From positions 89,853,825 to 89,917,824 of the forward strand of contig CM059193.1 in assembly GCA_030323885.1 (NCBI GenBank): a stretch of DNA of 64,000 bases. Reading direction: 5' to 3'. The DNA is from Branchipolynoe longqiensis (lineage: Eukaryota > Annelida > Polychaeta > Phyllodocida > Polynoidae). Below the pieces are notes generated by a model. The model was not told the origin of the DNA, ran no database searches, and saw only the letters and a list, made by a program, of their open reading frames with translations. The translations under genes and the position numbers were made by a program. Shown one piece after another: positions 12,575-22,765 of this stretch (position 1 is its first letter; the number at the start of each line of letters is the position of its first letter).

Positions 12575-12950
12575 TCTGTGGGTGGCCGCTGCTCGTCCTG
12601 CGAATCCCACGGTCACTGCTGGCTGGTGCTATTTGCGGGTGGCCGTTGGTCGCCCCGTGAAGCCGACTGTCACTGCTGGCTGGACTTGGTATTTGCGGGT
12701 GGCTGTTGGTCGCCCCACGGATCCAGCTCATATCCAGCTCGTAGTGTAGGCTGGATCGGTTAACCGCGGGTGGTTGCTGCTCACCCCGCAAATCCAGCTC
12801 GTAGTGTATGCTGGATCGGTTAACCGCGGGTGGTTGCTGCTCACCCTGCAAATCCAGCTCGTAATGTATGCTGGATCGGTTAACCACGGGTGGCCAATGC
12901 GAATCCCGCGAATCCAGCTCTCACTGCCGGCCGGACTTGTCAACCGTGTG
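12575..12950. repeat. 60-bp tandem repeat
   Basis: About six copies of a 60-bp unit; the best preserved are at about 12750-12930, with CTGGATCGGTTAACCGCGGG, TGGTTGCTGCTCACCCCGCA and AATCCAGCTCGTAGTGTATG. The array is GC-richer than its flanks. Overlapping open frames on both strands encode the repeat and are not called as genes. Confidence 0.9.
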
Positions 12951-13811
12951 TGGCCACCGTGAATCCCTATCTCCTCGTCCTGTCATCGAGCGGTTGATAT
13001 GGTGTGTGCGTCTAAATGTTGTGTGTATGAAATATAAATAGGTTTACATTAATTAGAGTTTATATTATTATATTTATTCAGAAATACAAATCATGTAGTT
13101 CACTGGCCTAATACAAGCACATAAATGAATTGAGCAGAGAATCAGGTTACCTAGAGCATTTTAGAGGATATTTTAGATATATAATAGTTTACTTTACCCC
13201 ATTACATTATTATGGAAATTCAACCACGCACCCCAGATAAGCGAAAATTCGACGGATGGACTATCGCCCTATGTAATCAGTGGTGGTTGGATATATAATA
13301 ATTTACTTTACACTCATTACTATACAGTGACAGATGCATACTTGATATGAGTTGAACAGAGAATCATGACAGAAAGAACACAAGATTTTAGAATATAAAT
13401 GCACCCATTTTACATATAGTCATTACAGTGACATACACCCAGTTACATACATATATATATCATGCTGTGTATATGAAACCAATGGTGATCATGACAGCTA
13501 TTGGTGGTACACCTATGCCTATGGTAGGCAGTTAATGCACAATTGTCTTTGTATTATAACTTTGGTGGGGCATATTTATGGGTTTCTTGTATAATGTTAC
13601 TTTTCAATTTAAATGTCTAGCACAGTAGAAGGCATATAATATATGATTTTAATAAAGAAGTAGTGAAATACACCCGAAATGTATATGCTTAAATAAATAC
13701 AAGTTAACAGTAATTGTGGAACTAAAAGTAACATTAACCTATAATATTTAAATTTTGTGAATAAACACAAAACAAATAACAGTGGCAAACAGCAGTATTT
13801 AATAGTACATT
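12951..13811. other. AT-rich flank with dispersed short repeats
   Basis: No gene. Blocks such as GAGCAGAGAATCAGGTTACC and TTTTAGATATATAATAG (13130-13190) recur in diverged form at 16728-16850, on the other side of the GC-rich element. This suggests that element inserted into an older AT-rich repeat domain. Confidence 0.55.
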
Positions 13812-13858
13812 GATGCGCGAGAAGGAAGAACAGAGGCGGAGGTGGGAAAACTGAGGCG

Positions 13859-13864
13859 TTTATT
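13859..13864 (-). terminator. Poly(A) signal of copy B
   Basis: AATAAA on the minus strand inside GCGTCACAATAAACGCCTCA, conserved in position in copies A and C about 35-55 bp from the element's 3' end. Confidence 0.7.
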
Positions 13865-14226
13865 GTGACGCCTCGGGCAACATACAGAGAAACAGTGAAA
13901 TAACAATAAATGACAAAGTAAGGTACAAACAGGGTAACTGAGGAGGTAAACAGGCTGAGGAGGCACAGAGCAATACAGGGGGCTCATGAGGAGCAGGGGG
14001 CTCGCGAGGAGCAAGGAGTCAGGGGCTCATGAGGAGCAGAGGATAAATAGTGAGGGGCTCATAAGGAGCAGTGTCAGAGTTCTGGTAGAGGGGGGGCCGA
14101 GGAGCCCTCCGCCGCAGAGGGGGGAGGGTAGAGGAGGGAGAGTTGGGTGGGTGGGTGGAGAAGAAGAAGGGGCAGAGAGCTGGAAGGCGGCTGGAGGCTG
14201 AGTGCCTGAGGGAGGCCGGCGGGCGG

Positions 14227-14236
14227 CCTTATAAGG
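14227..14236 (-). promoter_or_regulatory. CCTTATAAGG box of copy B
   Basis: A perfect 10-bp palindrome that reads as a TATA-type element and also fits the CArG (SRF-binding) consensus CC(A/T)6GG. It stands at the same place in copies A (16502-16511) and C (30629-30638), followed by a GGCCTCCCTCAG block. Confidence 0.6.
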
Positions 14237-14477
14237 GGGGAAGTGAGCAGAGGCAGGAGGGGGGTGAGTCGCTCAGGGCCAGGGGGAGGTGAGCAGTGGC
14301 AGGGGTGAGTCCTTAAAGCAGTAGAGGCGGGGGGAGGTGAGCAGTGGCAGGAGGGGGGGGTGAGTCGCTCAGGGCCGGGTGAGTCGCTCTCCCTCCCCTC
14401 GCATCAAAGGAAATGCTTCGCATTACGACCGATGCGCGAGAAGGAAGAACAGAGGCGGAGGTGGGAAAACTGAGGCG

Positions 14478-14483
14478 TTTATT
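14478..14483 (-). terminator. Poly(A) signal of copy A
   Basis: AATAAA on the minus strand within CACAATAAACGCCTCAG, in the same context as the other two copies. Confidence 0.7.
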
Positions 14484-15201
14484 GTGACGCCTCGGGCAAC
14501 ATAAGAGAAACAGTGAAATAACAATAAATGACAAAGTAAGGTACAAACAGGGTAACTGAGGAGGGAAACAGGCTGAGGAGGCAGAGCAATACAGGGGGCT
14601 CATGAGGAGCAGGGGGCTCACGAGGAGCAAAGAGTCAGGGGCTCATGAGGAGCAGAGGATAAATAGTGAGGGGCTCATAAGGAGCAGTGTCAGAGTTCTG
14701 GTAGAGGGGGGGCCGAGGAGCCCTCCGCCAAAGAGTAAGGAGAGGGCTCGAGGCGCGCCCGAGGCGGGAGCGCGGGGCGCCCGAGGCGTGGGCCCGGATA
14801 GGCAGGCCTGGGTGAGAGGAGGGTCCGGGGCCTACGTGGAGGGGGAGCGGGCGGCCAAAAAAGGGGGGGCCCGCTCCTGAGATGTGATGTCGGCAGAGGG
14901 TTCCTGTGAGGCTGGGCTGGGCTGTGGTCTGAGGCTGGGCTGTGGTCTGAGGGTGGACGGTGGTGGACGGCGGTGTCGATACGGTCGGCGGCTGGGGTGC
15001 CGGCAGAGGGTTCCTCGTGAGGCTGGGCTGGGCTGTGGACTGAGGTGTGATGCCCGAGGTGGTGATCCCCGGCTGAGACTGGGCGGCGCTGCGATCGGTG
15101 GTCGCTGGGAGGTTGTCTGGGGGAGGTGCGGGGCTGTCGGCAGTGGTGAAGGTGGGGCGCCGGAGGGGGCCCCCCGGGCCGGCCGGGGGGCGGCCGGCGA
15201 A

Positions 15202-16374
15202 TCAAAAATCCGCCGAGGTGGAGGGGGGGGTCTGGCGCTCACGGGTTTGCTTCGTGATGCAGTCGGCCTCGCTGTGCATGGTGAAGACGCGCCTCACGTT
15301 GGCGCAATACGCGCAGACGTGACGGCGTCTGTCCCCCGCCTCGCTGTGGGCCTCCCCGAGGTGGGCCCGATCGCACGAGGCGGGGGTGCGGTTCCAGGCC
15401 GGGCAGGGCACCCCATGGATCTCTCTATCGTAGGTGGTGCGGGCGTCGGCCTGGGCTCGGGGGAAGTGCGCGCCTCGCTGGAGGTGGTCGAGTGGGCGGG
15501 CGGGGGCAGCGGTGGCATGGTCGTCGGGCATGGCGAGGCAGTCGAGTCTGTGGAGGTTGATGGCCACCAGGTCGTGCCACCCGTGGGGGAGGGTCCCGTC
15601 CGCGATGGCAGAGAACACACTCTCTGAGTATCGGCGGATGGTAGCCCACGGGTATATTAAGTTGTCCCGGCACACCCCGAGGAGGTGGTGGTGGAGTCCC
15701 TGGGCGGAGTGGGCGGGGAAGTCGGGGTGGTCGATGAGGTTGAGGAGGGCGAGCGTGTACTCGTCCTTTGTCGCCTCTCCTCGTTTGACCGGCTTTCTCT
15801 CTGCCCCTCGCTTCACAAGATCAGAAGGAAAGATGTAGTGTGCTGGTATCCCTTGCCGCCTGGTGGAGTGCCGCGCCTCGGCGGAGGCAAAAAGCTCCCG
15901 GACGGCGTCGGCCGCGGATGCGGGGCTGTGGCGGGTGAAGTCCTCCTGGTAGGCCGGGGACGTGGTAGATGGTGCTTGCGTGGAGAGGTGGCGGTACCTC
16001 TCGTACTCCGCCAGCGGTGCCCCGGGCAGGCTCGCGTGAGGCGGCGGCGGGGGCCGGGCTGCAGTGGTGGTGCGTGCCCGAGGCGCCGGGGCGGGTTCCT
16101 CCGGCACGAGGGCGTCGATCCGGGCGTGGAGGTCTGCCGTTGCCTGGCGGGCCTCGGCGGCGGCCTGGGCGGCGGCCTGTCGGTTCTCGAGCTGCATGCG
16201 CTGCATGGCCTCCAGCAGCATGGACACCTCGGAGCCCGAGGCGCGGTCCGAGGGGGCCGCGGGGGACGCCGGGGCTGAAGCCGGCGACTCCTCCCGGGGC
16301 GGTGTTGATGTAGGCCCCGGCATCCGGGGGGCAGCCCGGGAGCTCTTGCGTCCACGACCTTTCCCTCGGGGCAT
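15202..16374 (-). CDS. Gag-like protein with C-terminal Cys/His zinc-knuckle-like motif (390 aa)
   Basis: An intact ORF from ATG at 16374. The N-terminus is basic (MPRGKGRGRKSSR), followed by a Pro/Ala-rich region with an alanine-rich helix (about 45-90), a second Pro-rich linker, and a conserved globular part (about 145-290) with RRQGIPAHYIFPSDLV and GTLPHGWHDLVAINL. The C-terminal 60 residues contain CPAWN-x5-C-x16-H-V-C-A-Y-C-x10-H-S-E-A-D-C. This spacing resembles the gag zinc fingers of DIRS-like and related retroelements (C-x-x-[FW]-N...C...H-x-C-x-x-C). The same protein, clearly diverged but collinear, is encoded at 30765-31904, which argues for selection on the protein. Very GC-rich codon use sets it apart. 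The homology to gag is an inference from motif spacing. Confidence 0.78.
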   Translation of the reverse strand: MPRGKGRGRKSSRAAPRMPGPTSTPPREESPASAPASPAAPSDRASGSEVSMLLEAMQRMQLENRQAAAQAAAEARQATADLHARIDALVPEEPAPAPRARTTTAARPPPPPHASLPGAPLAEYERYRHLSTQAPSTTSPAYQEDFTRHSPASAADAVRELFASAEARHSTRRQGIPAHYIFPSDLVKRGAERKPVKRGEATKDEYTLALLNLIDHPDFPAHSAQGLHHHLLGVCRDNLIYPWATIRRYSESVFSAIADGTLPHGWHDLVAINLHRLDCLAMPDDHATAAPARPLDHLQRGAHFPRAQADARTTYDREIHGVPCPAWNRTPASCDRAHLGEAHSEAGDRRRHVCAYCANVRRVFTMHSEADCITKQTRERQTPPSTSADF

Positions 16375-16501
16375 GGTGCGTTCGTGTTTTGGGCGGCGGT
16401 CCGAGGTGGAAGCGGTCCGAGGTTGAAGTCCAAAGGAGGATGAAGGGCAGAGAGCTGGAAGGCGGCTGGAGGCTGAGTGCCTGAGGGAGGCCGGCCGGCG
16501 G

Positions 16502-16511
16502 CCTTATAAGG
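16502..16511 (-). promoter_or_regulatory. CCTTATAAGG TATA/CArG box of copy A
   Basis: A perfect CCTTATAAGG 128 bp upstream of the ATG at 16374. It sits between the leader repeats and a GGCCTCCCTCAGGCACTCAG block that is conserved in all three copies. It is a likely Pol II TATA element and also an SRF-type CArG sequence. Confidence 0.6.
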
Positions 16512-16698
16512 GGGGAAGTGAGCAGAGGCAGGAGGGGGGTGAGTCGCTCAGGGCCGGGGGGAGGTGAGCAGTGGCGGGGGTGAGTCGCTCAGGGGCGGGG
16601 GGAGGTGAGCAGTGGCAGGAGGGGGGGGTGAGTCGCTCAGGGCCGGGTGAGTCGCTCTCCCTCCCCTCGCATCAAACGAAATGCTTCGCATTACGACC

Positions 16699-16980
16699 AA
16701 AATTACTTTATATGAGTTGAGCATAGATTCAGGTTATTTAGAGCAATTACCATTTCTTAGATATATAATAGTCATACAATCACACAACTCATTTGAACAG
16801 AGAATAAGTTACTTAGAACACTTTTAGCTAAAATTTTAGATATATAATATGAACAGTGCAATACAGATAATATATAAGTTCAATAAATAAATAGTAAGCT
16901 AACATTCTAACTGTATTTATATTAATGGATATACAAAAGTCAACAGTAATTTTGGAATTAAAAGTGACAGTAATAGCTTA
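16699..16980. other. AT-rich flank with repeated TTAGATATATAATA blocks
   Basis: No gene. Two diverged copies of an AGAATCAGGTTACTTAGAGCA-like block followed by TTAGATATATAAT (16728-16790 and 16800-16855) correspond to blocks at 13130-13320 on the other side of the GC-rich element. Confidence 0.55.
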
Positions 16981-18240
16981 ATAATGCCAGAAATATGCAG
17001 TTTAAACATAACACGACGAAAAACGGCCGAATAACGCCGATCTCGTCGTCATATTACTTTTAATGAACCTACAACCATTAGAAATCTATAAATATGAATA
17101 AAATAAAATAAAATGAATCCTAATTTTGGTTCAAAAGAAACATTAATGGCAAAATAATGCCAAAAATATGCAGTTTAAACATAACACGACGAAAAACGGC
17201 CGAATAACGCCGATCTCGTCGTCATATTACTTTTAATGAACCTACAACCATTAGAAATCTATAAATATGAATAAAATAAAATAAAATGAATCCTAATTTT
17301 GGTTCAAAAGAAACATTAATGGTAAAATAATGCCAAAACTACGAAATAAAGAAACATGACGAAAACGGCCGAATAAGCTCGATATCGTCGTCATATTCCT
17401 TTTATATAAACCAAAACGATTCGGAATGCATAAATATGAATGAATATAACACAAATAAATCAAATGTGGGTTAAAAGTAATTTTAAGTATTACATAAATG
17501 CTGACTGGATTACAAACCTATCAAGTATTCCAATCTTCGAACCAATACACTGCTGCCAGACGAACTGCAAATTGTGTACCAGTCGCCCAGCAACCGCGCT
17601 CCAGTTGTTGATGGAAACAGCCACTGACAGGCCTCTCTCAGTACCCGCAAATTTTGCGGTCGAAAGTAAACGGCCGGAGCCTTGACAAGTCTGCCCGTGA
17701 ATTGCGTGTGGATTTTATATTATTACAACCCCATCTCAAAATGCATTAATTACCAGGTTAACCATCCAAAACCATCAGACATGGAAAAGTAGAACGATAA
17801 ACTGCAGAAATAGACCCTAATTTTGAATTGAAAGTCAGATTAATGCCAAAAATAAGACATTCCATAAGAAATACGACGTTCGTCCATGTATTTACCAGTT
17901 CCCCACAAATATTGTATGTAATGCTGTGACTTTCTTGCCCACACAAGCCACCCGAAATGTAGTGATTTAACGAAATATGCTAAAATAAACCCTAGTTTTG
18001 GATTACAAAGTAAGATTAATGCAATAAGACAGTCTAACAGTAAAATAACGAATCCGGCCGTGAGAGGCCAATACACTGGTCCTCACGCCCTCCCCTGCGT
18101 TCGTCCATGTTATTTTGATTTACCATAAACAGGAGATGTATTAATTTAACGAAATATGCTAAAATAAACCCCAGTTTTGAATTAAAAAAAGCCAAAAATA
18201 AGACATTTTAAACAGAAAACACTGAATATGATTGTGAAGA
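16981..18240. repeat. ~173-bp tandem satellite-like repeat
   Basis: Two near-identical monomers (CAGTTTAAACATAACACGACG at 16998 and 17171, period 173) are followed by increasingly diverged ones near 17330, 17760, 17960 and 18140. Each monomer has AATCCTAATTTTGGTT and ACATTAATGGCAAAATAATG blocks. In the best copies an inverted repeat (ACGACGA...CGGC...GCCG...TCGTCGT, 17013-17049 and 17186-17222) could form a hairpin. No coding sequence is supported. Confidence 0.85.
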
Positions 18241-19369
18241 CCGATCTTATGGCCTTCACGTCCTACCCCATGCATGGTTCCTCCAACGACGATGTCTGCC
18301 TGGTGTCTTGCATAATCCAGAGAACATATGAAGTTACAGATGCAAAAATAAAAGAATTTGTACTACAAGTTAGAAATCTCAATAAGATGAGATTAAAAGC
18401 CAGAACAAGTGGTGAGCAAAATAAGTGAAATACACAGTAATATCAGTTGATATTAGTGTTTCTTTAACTTATTTCATTTTCCTAATATATTTATATATAT
18501 ATACGCTTGTAAATTTAGACAATTTTGGAAATTAGTTTATGTTTACAAAATAAATTAATAGATGCCTAAAAGTGTAAAAAGACCACTTTTAGAGATTACA
18601 TTAATGTATACTAAATAAATTAATAGAAGCCTAAAAGTGTAAAAAGACCACAAGTAAAATTGAAAAGGTAGAGTAATAATTAAAAAACAAAAAAACAAAA
18701 AAAACAGAGCAGCACATAGCAAACCTGACCAAACAGTCTGAGATTTACTGAACTACTGCCGTGAAGCTCCAATCACGCATCATGACGTCGCCTCCACTCC
18801 GCGACGCGCTTCATCGCTAGGAGACACCGTAACAAATGGAAAAAGGCGGCTAGTTCAAAGCTATCTGCCTCGGGCCAACTAAACATTCGATTAGAACCGA
18901 CCCTATTGTCGGCAGGCCGCAGTAGCTAATTTATTCTTTTTGTTTAAAAAACTGTAACTAAATATAACGTCCGTTATTGCCTTATGCCGGGGTAGCTAAT
19001 CCTCGCCTATTCGACTCTATCCGTTCAGAGCGACACAAGGGTAACGTAGTTATTATGGGCAGACGCCAGACGCCTTTATAACCCACTGTGGACCTAAGGC
19101 TTGTAGCCCTCACAGCAAAAATTACTACGACTAGCCGCGAAAGAAAACCAGGAATACCAATTTAGTTGAACATTATTATTTCTCCATTATTAATGCAACC
19201 CCGGGTATTCCCTAAACCGTCATGGTATGGCGTGAAACCTCAAAACAGGCGCCGGTCTGACACTGTCAACACTACCCGAATAAGCTATACAAAAAAATAA
19301 AAACAATTTCTAAGCATACAGAAGTGAACTAAAAGGTATTACACTCCTTACTATCCTGGTCACGGCACC
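18241..19369. other. Unassigned AT-rich sequence with a short tandem duplication
   Basis: No gene is recognisable. A block ATAGATGCCTAAAAGTGTAA/AAAGACCAC is duplicated at about 18558 and 18620. A 66-codon open frame at 18228-18428 has no known motif and overlaps the end of the satellite. Confidence 0.5.
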
Positions 19370-19994
19370 AGTTTAACCGTCGGGCTATTCCACCCCCGCT
19401 TAAGGCGACCCTACGTGTTAATATAAATAATTGTTTCCATGTGAATGACTTGTGCCTCCTGCCGCCGGTTGTCTGTCATCCTGCCAGCCTGACCCTTGAC
19501 TAGCATTGTCCGAGGTGGAGAGTTCGACTCCTGACAGACCATGGGCAGAAGGCCCTTAATTAAATAAGATTATAGAGCAATCCAAATAGCAATCTGAAGT
19601 TGACCATAGCGGTTAATAATATAAGTCTGGAGGACAGTAAGGAATGCAAGGAACGTTCATGTCACTTCTTAGGAGCTCACCATTTTATTCTTACCTCTTA
19701 CTATGTTCTTAGTTAAATATAGTTCAACAGTGGAATGTATGTTATAAGCCACATCCCCTCCCATATAATTAAGTTAAATAAGTTTGGAATTTCGACAATA
19801 AAAGCCTAAATATCGGCTAAAACATCGGAGCATGCAAAAACACGTCCGATGGGTCTGGGTCCGAACGCCCGACCTCCTATCGTTGCTAGGATAGTCACAA
19901 TCGACGTATCCAAGCAACGCTTTACAGCAGGGAACCCTGCCTCGCAAAATGCGCGCCCGCGCAAAATGAGGTCGAGCAGTCTCACCCACTTCAC
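19370..19994 (+). repeat. 0.6-kb dispersed repeat, copy 2
   Basis: Collinear with 8488-9055 (same start AGTTTAACCGTCGGGCTATT and same end CACCCACTTCAC). It contains an extra ~80-bp segment (about 19820-19902) absent from copy 1. A GA-rich tract begins immediately at its right edge. Together the copies form direct repeats around a 10.3-kb AT-rich segment. Confidence 0.9.
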
Positions 19995-20200
19995 ATGTAT
20001 AGGAAGAGAAGAGGAGAAGAGGAGAGGATGAGAGAATGAGAGGAGGAGAGGAGGAGAGGAGGGGGGGAGCAGAGGAGGGGTGGAGCAAAGGAGGAGAGGA
20101 GGAGATGAACAGGGGAGGAGAGAAGGAGATCAGGAGAGTAAGAGAGGAGGAGTGGAGAAGAGGAGTAGAGGAGGGTGGTGGAGAGGAGGTGGGGAGTAAA
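19995..20200. repeat. GGAGA-type polypurine tract
   Basis: An imperfect GAGGAGA microsatellite, almost pure purine on the plus strand, directly adjoining the 0.6-kb repeat. Open frames are low-complexity. Confidence 0.9.
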
Positions 20201-21115
20201 GACTAATCTCATACAAATACGGTATACAGAGAAGTGGGTCAAGATCAAAGATTTATTCAATTATAGATAAAGCATGGGCACTGTACACACGCTTGTGACC
20301 TACTGAGTTAGTCACGGATAAGTAAATGAGACTGTGCCACCTTTGCTGTCAATCATGAATGAATAAGGACTATACATAGTTCATTTACATACATTATAAA
20401 CAATTGGCAGGTATGGTGCGATGTGACTGACACTTGTCAACATCTGGTGGAGGTGAGGAGGGTCACAGGTGGCGCCACCGGTACAGTGATGGGTCTTACT
20501 GAGTATAACAATAATAATAATAATTCCCTTGCATTTCTTTATACTTGCATAATATGTTATACTTCATATATATATCTATATATATATACCGTGCATATAC
20601 TAAAGTATATGCATGTGTAGGTATAGCTGGGTAGTGCCAGCATAACTGGCGCTAGGTAGGCTGCGCCGATTTGTCGGAGAGAGGCTCGCTCGGGCAGTGT
20701 TTCTGGACGGATCCGCCAGTCTGCACCAGTCTGCGCCACCTCAATATGCACCTGGTGGGTTCGGGTTTGATCCACTTGGGGCGCTGGTAGACATCCTTTG
20801 TGCCGGACTGAAGATGGCGCATTACTGTCTGCCCGGCCAGCACCGAATGTGCTTCTCGGTGCACGCTCGCCTGGATTTATTTAAATTTTTTTCCCTTTCT
20901 GTTATTCCTTTCTGTGGAATGTTCGGTAGGCGGGAGTTCCCAGCCATTTTGGTTATGATATTATTGTTGCCGCTGTTGCCTAATGTTATTGTCATTATTA
21001 TGTCAACTGAGCACATATATATATAATGTGGCATGTAGGTATGACTGCACTGATTACATGTCATTTGAAATAAAACCGAGAATTGGCTATTCTACCGTTT
21101 TTGGCATTACTTACA
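20201..21115. other. Unassigned sequence with AT and AAT microsatellites
   Basis: An (AAT)n run at 20508-20523 and a TATATA tract at 20570-20590 lie next to a palindromic GGTGGCGCCACC-like block (about 20470). A GC-richer part (20640-20890) contains GAAGATGGCGCATTAC, a YY1-like motif. Short open frames overlap on both strands and none has a recognisable domain. Confidence 0.45.
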
Positions 21116-21280
21116 TATGAAGAGTTCAGGCACAAAACCAGGTAAACACCATTCGAAAAATCTAATTTCAACACAAGAAAATAATTTAAATTTTCACTAA
21201 TTCCACTTTTCATATGATCATATGGGTATCTCCATTTTTGGATTGGCGTTTACATGGTTTCGCGCCTGAACTCTTCATAT
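21116..21280. mobile_element. MITE M1, copy 1
   Basis: A 165-bp element with terminal inverted repeats of about 30 bp (TATGAAGAGTTCAGGCACAA... against the reverse complement of ...GCGCCTGAACTCTTCATA), interrupted by a few mismatches. It is flanked by TA, as expected for a Tc1/mariner-like non-autonomous element. The interior is AT-rich without coding capacity. A second copy is at 24905-25121. Confidence 0.8.
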
Positions 21281-21859
21281 AATAGTTTGCCTACATAATG
21301 AAACAAGAGGAAGACATGATAATGGGTGAGAATGTATTTACTCTGGCTAGAAGAACAAAATATATGCCGCTTGCCTAAAAAATGTTTCAGCGGTACAGTG
21401 AGTGACGGTTACAGTGTGCAGGGGTGGTGGCGCCACCATCAGACCTGGGGTTGGGGAGGCTGGAGCAGTAGAACACTAGGACAGACTCCATCAGTCCATG
21501 GAGCTGAGTGAGTGATGAGGGAAAGGAGGATATTCCAGGTTATTATACTCGTATAATTCTTATACAGCATATATATATACGAGGAATTATTTTTTTTGGG
21601 TTGTAGATGTAAGCAGGCAGGAGTCGATAGAGCTTGCATGGGCTCTCTGGGCACGTGACCACGTGATGTGGCCTCTGCCTAGTTACAGTGACGTCAGACC
21701 AAGATGGAGACAGTAAGGGTCTGGAGAAGGAGCCCCCCCCCCCCCACGACCCGGCCCCATGATTCATCATTGATTGGCAGCCCTTTCCAAACCACCGCCT
21801 CCCACATCAGGAGAGGCTCAATCTGTCACCCTCAGTCTGTTGATATGCGCATTGGCTCG
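21281..21859. other. Unassigned sequence with a transcription-factor motif cluster
   Basis: No gene is seen. It holds the E-box/CRE/YY1-like cluster listed separately and a C-run at 21733-21745. Confidence 0.45.
21652..21712 (+). promoter_or_regulatory. E-box, CRE and YY1-like motif cluster
   Basis: Within about 60 bp there are two CACGTG E-boxes (GGGCACGTGACCACGTGATG), one perfect CRE (TGACGTCA) and a YY1-like CCAAGATGGAGAC. This looks like a CpG-type promoter or a retroelement 5' end, but no downstream gene is recognised, so the function is inferred only. Confidence 0.35.
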
Positions 21860-22765
21860 TGGAGGTGTGTGGGGGGTGTCTGGGTGTGTGTGGTGTATGG
21901 GTGGGTGTGTGGGGGGTGTGGGAAAGGGGTGTGGGAAAGGGTTGCGTGAGTGGGTGTGTGAATGGGTGTGTGGAGCTGTAGGATTGGGGGTGTGGAGGTG
22001 GACGGGTGTGTAGTTATTTTGGGATGGGATTGGTGAGGTGTGTGTGGAGGTGTGTGTGGAGGTGTGTGTGGTGGTGTGTGTGGAAGTGTGTGTGGAGATG
22101 TAGGACTGAGTGTGGGGTATATTGAAGTGCATGGAGGTGTGCGTGAGTGGAGATGTGTGGAGGTGTGTGTGGAGGTGTGGGTGTGCAGGTGTGTGGAGGT
22201 ATGTTGAGGTGCGTGGAGGTGTAGGTGTAGGTGTGTGAAGATGTGTGGAGGTGTCTGGAGGTGTGTGGAGATGTGTGGAGGTGTGTGGAGGTGTGTGTAT
22301 GGAGGGATGGGTGGGGCTGTCCCTGGTTCCTTGATTTGTGTGTGTGGAGGTGTGTGTGGAGGGATGATTGGGGAATGAGGGCTATCCCTGGTGGGTCTAG
22401 AGGGATGGGTGGGGGATGAGGGCCGTGCATGGTTCCTTGATTTGTGTGTGTGGAGGTGTGTGTATGGAGAGGTGGGTGGGGTATGAGGGGCTATCCCTGA
22501 TTCCTTGATGTGTGTGTGTGGAGGTGTGTGTGGAGGGATGGTTGGGGAATGAGGGCTATCCCTGGTGGGTCTAGAGGGATGGGTGGGGGATGAGGGCCGT
22601 GCATGGTTCCTTGATTTGTGTATGTGGAGGTGTGTGTATGGAGAGGTGGGTGGGGTATGAGGGGCTATCCCTGATTCCTTGATTTGTATGTGTGGAGGTC
22701 TGTGTGGAGGGATGATTGGGGAATGATGTGTGTGTGTGTGGAGGTGTGTGTATGAGTCAGTGTGA
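21860..22765. repeat. GT-rich minisatellite with longer duplicated units
   Basis: GTGTGTGGAGGTGTGTGTGG-type repeats on the plus strand. Nested in it is a longer unit of about 170 bp (CTATCCCTGGTGGGTCTAGA, then GGCCGTGCATGGTTCCTTGA) that appears twice (about 22380-22440 and 22556-22620). Open frames rich in Thr/His or Val/Gly are artefacts. Confidence 0.9.

Larger units (their letters stand above)
13812..14430 (-). mobile_element. GC-rich gag-like element, internally deleted copy B
   Basis: A 619-bp element on the minus strand. Its 5' end (CATTACGACC boundary at 14430) and its 3' end (GATGCGCGAGAAGG at 13812) match those of the full-length copies. The middle, including the whole ORF, is missing: the 3'UTR block (to about 14115) runs directly into the leader containing the TATA/CArG box. 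It abuts copy A with no intervening base, giving a head-to-tail pair. Confidence 0.9.
14431..16698 (-). mobile_element. GC-rich gag-like element, full copy A
   Basis: A 2,268-bp element on the minus strand in strong compositional contrast to its AT-rich surroundings. In transcription order it has a 5' end GGTCGTAATGCGAAGC, about 50-bp leader repeats (GAGCGACTCACCC... / CTGCTCACCTCC), the CCTTATAAGG box, a 390-aa ORF, a C-rich 3' region with short GCTCCTCATGAGCCCC repeats, AATAAA, and the end CTTCTCGCGCATC. GATGCGAGG near the start and CGCGCATC at the end give a weak inverted terminal match. No reverse transcriptase, integrase or recombinase is seen, so the copy appears non-autonomous or belongs to a gag-only element. 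No clear target-site duplication is visible. Confidence 0.88.

Noticed and set aside
14884..15627. Plus-strand open frame of 247 codons
   Set aside because: Antisense to the gag-like ORF of the GC-rich element; GC-rich codons leave the complementary frames open. No similar antisense protein is evident in copy C.
18228..18428. 66-codon plus-strand open frame
   Set aside because: It starts within degenerate satellite sequence and has no recognisable motif; this length is expected by chance.
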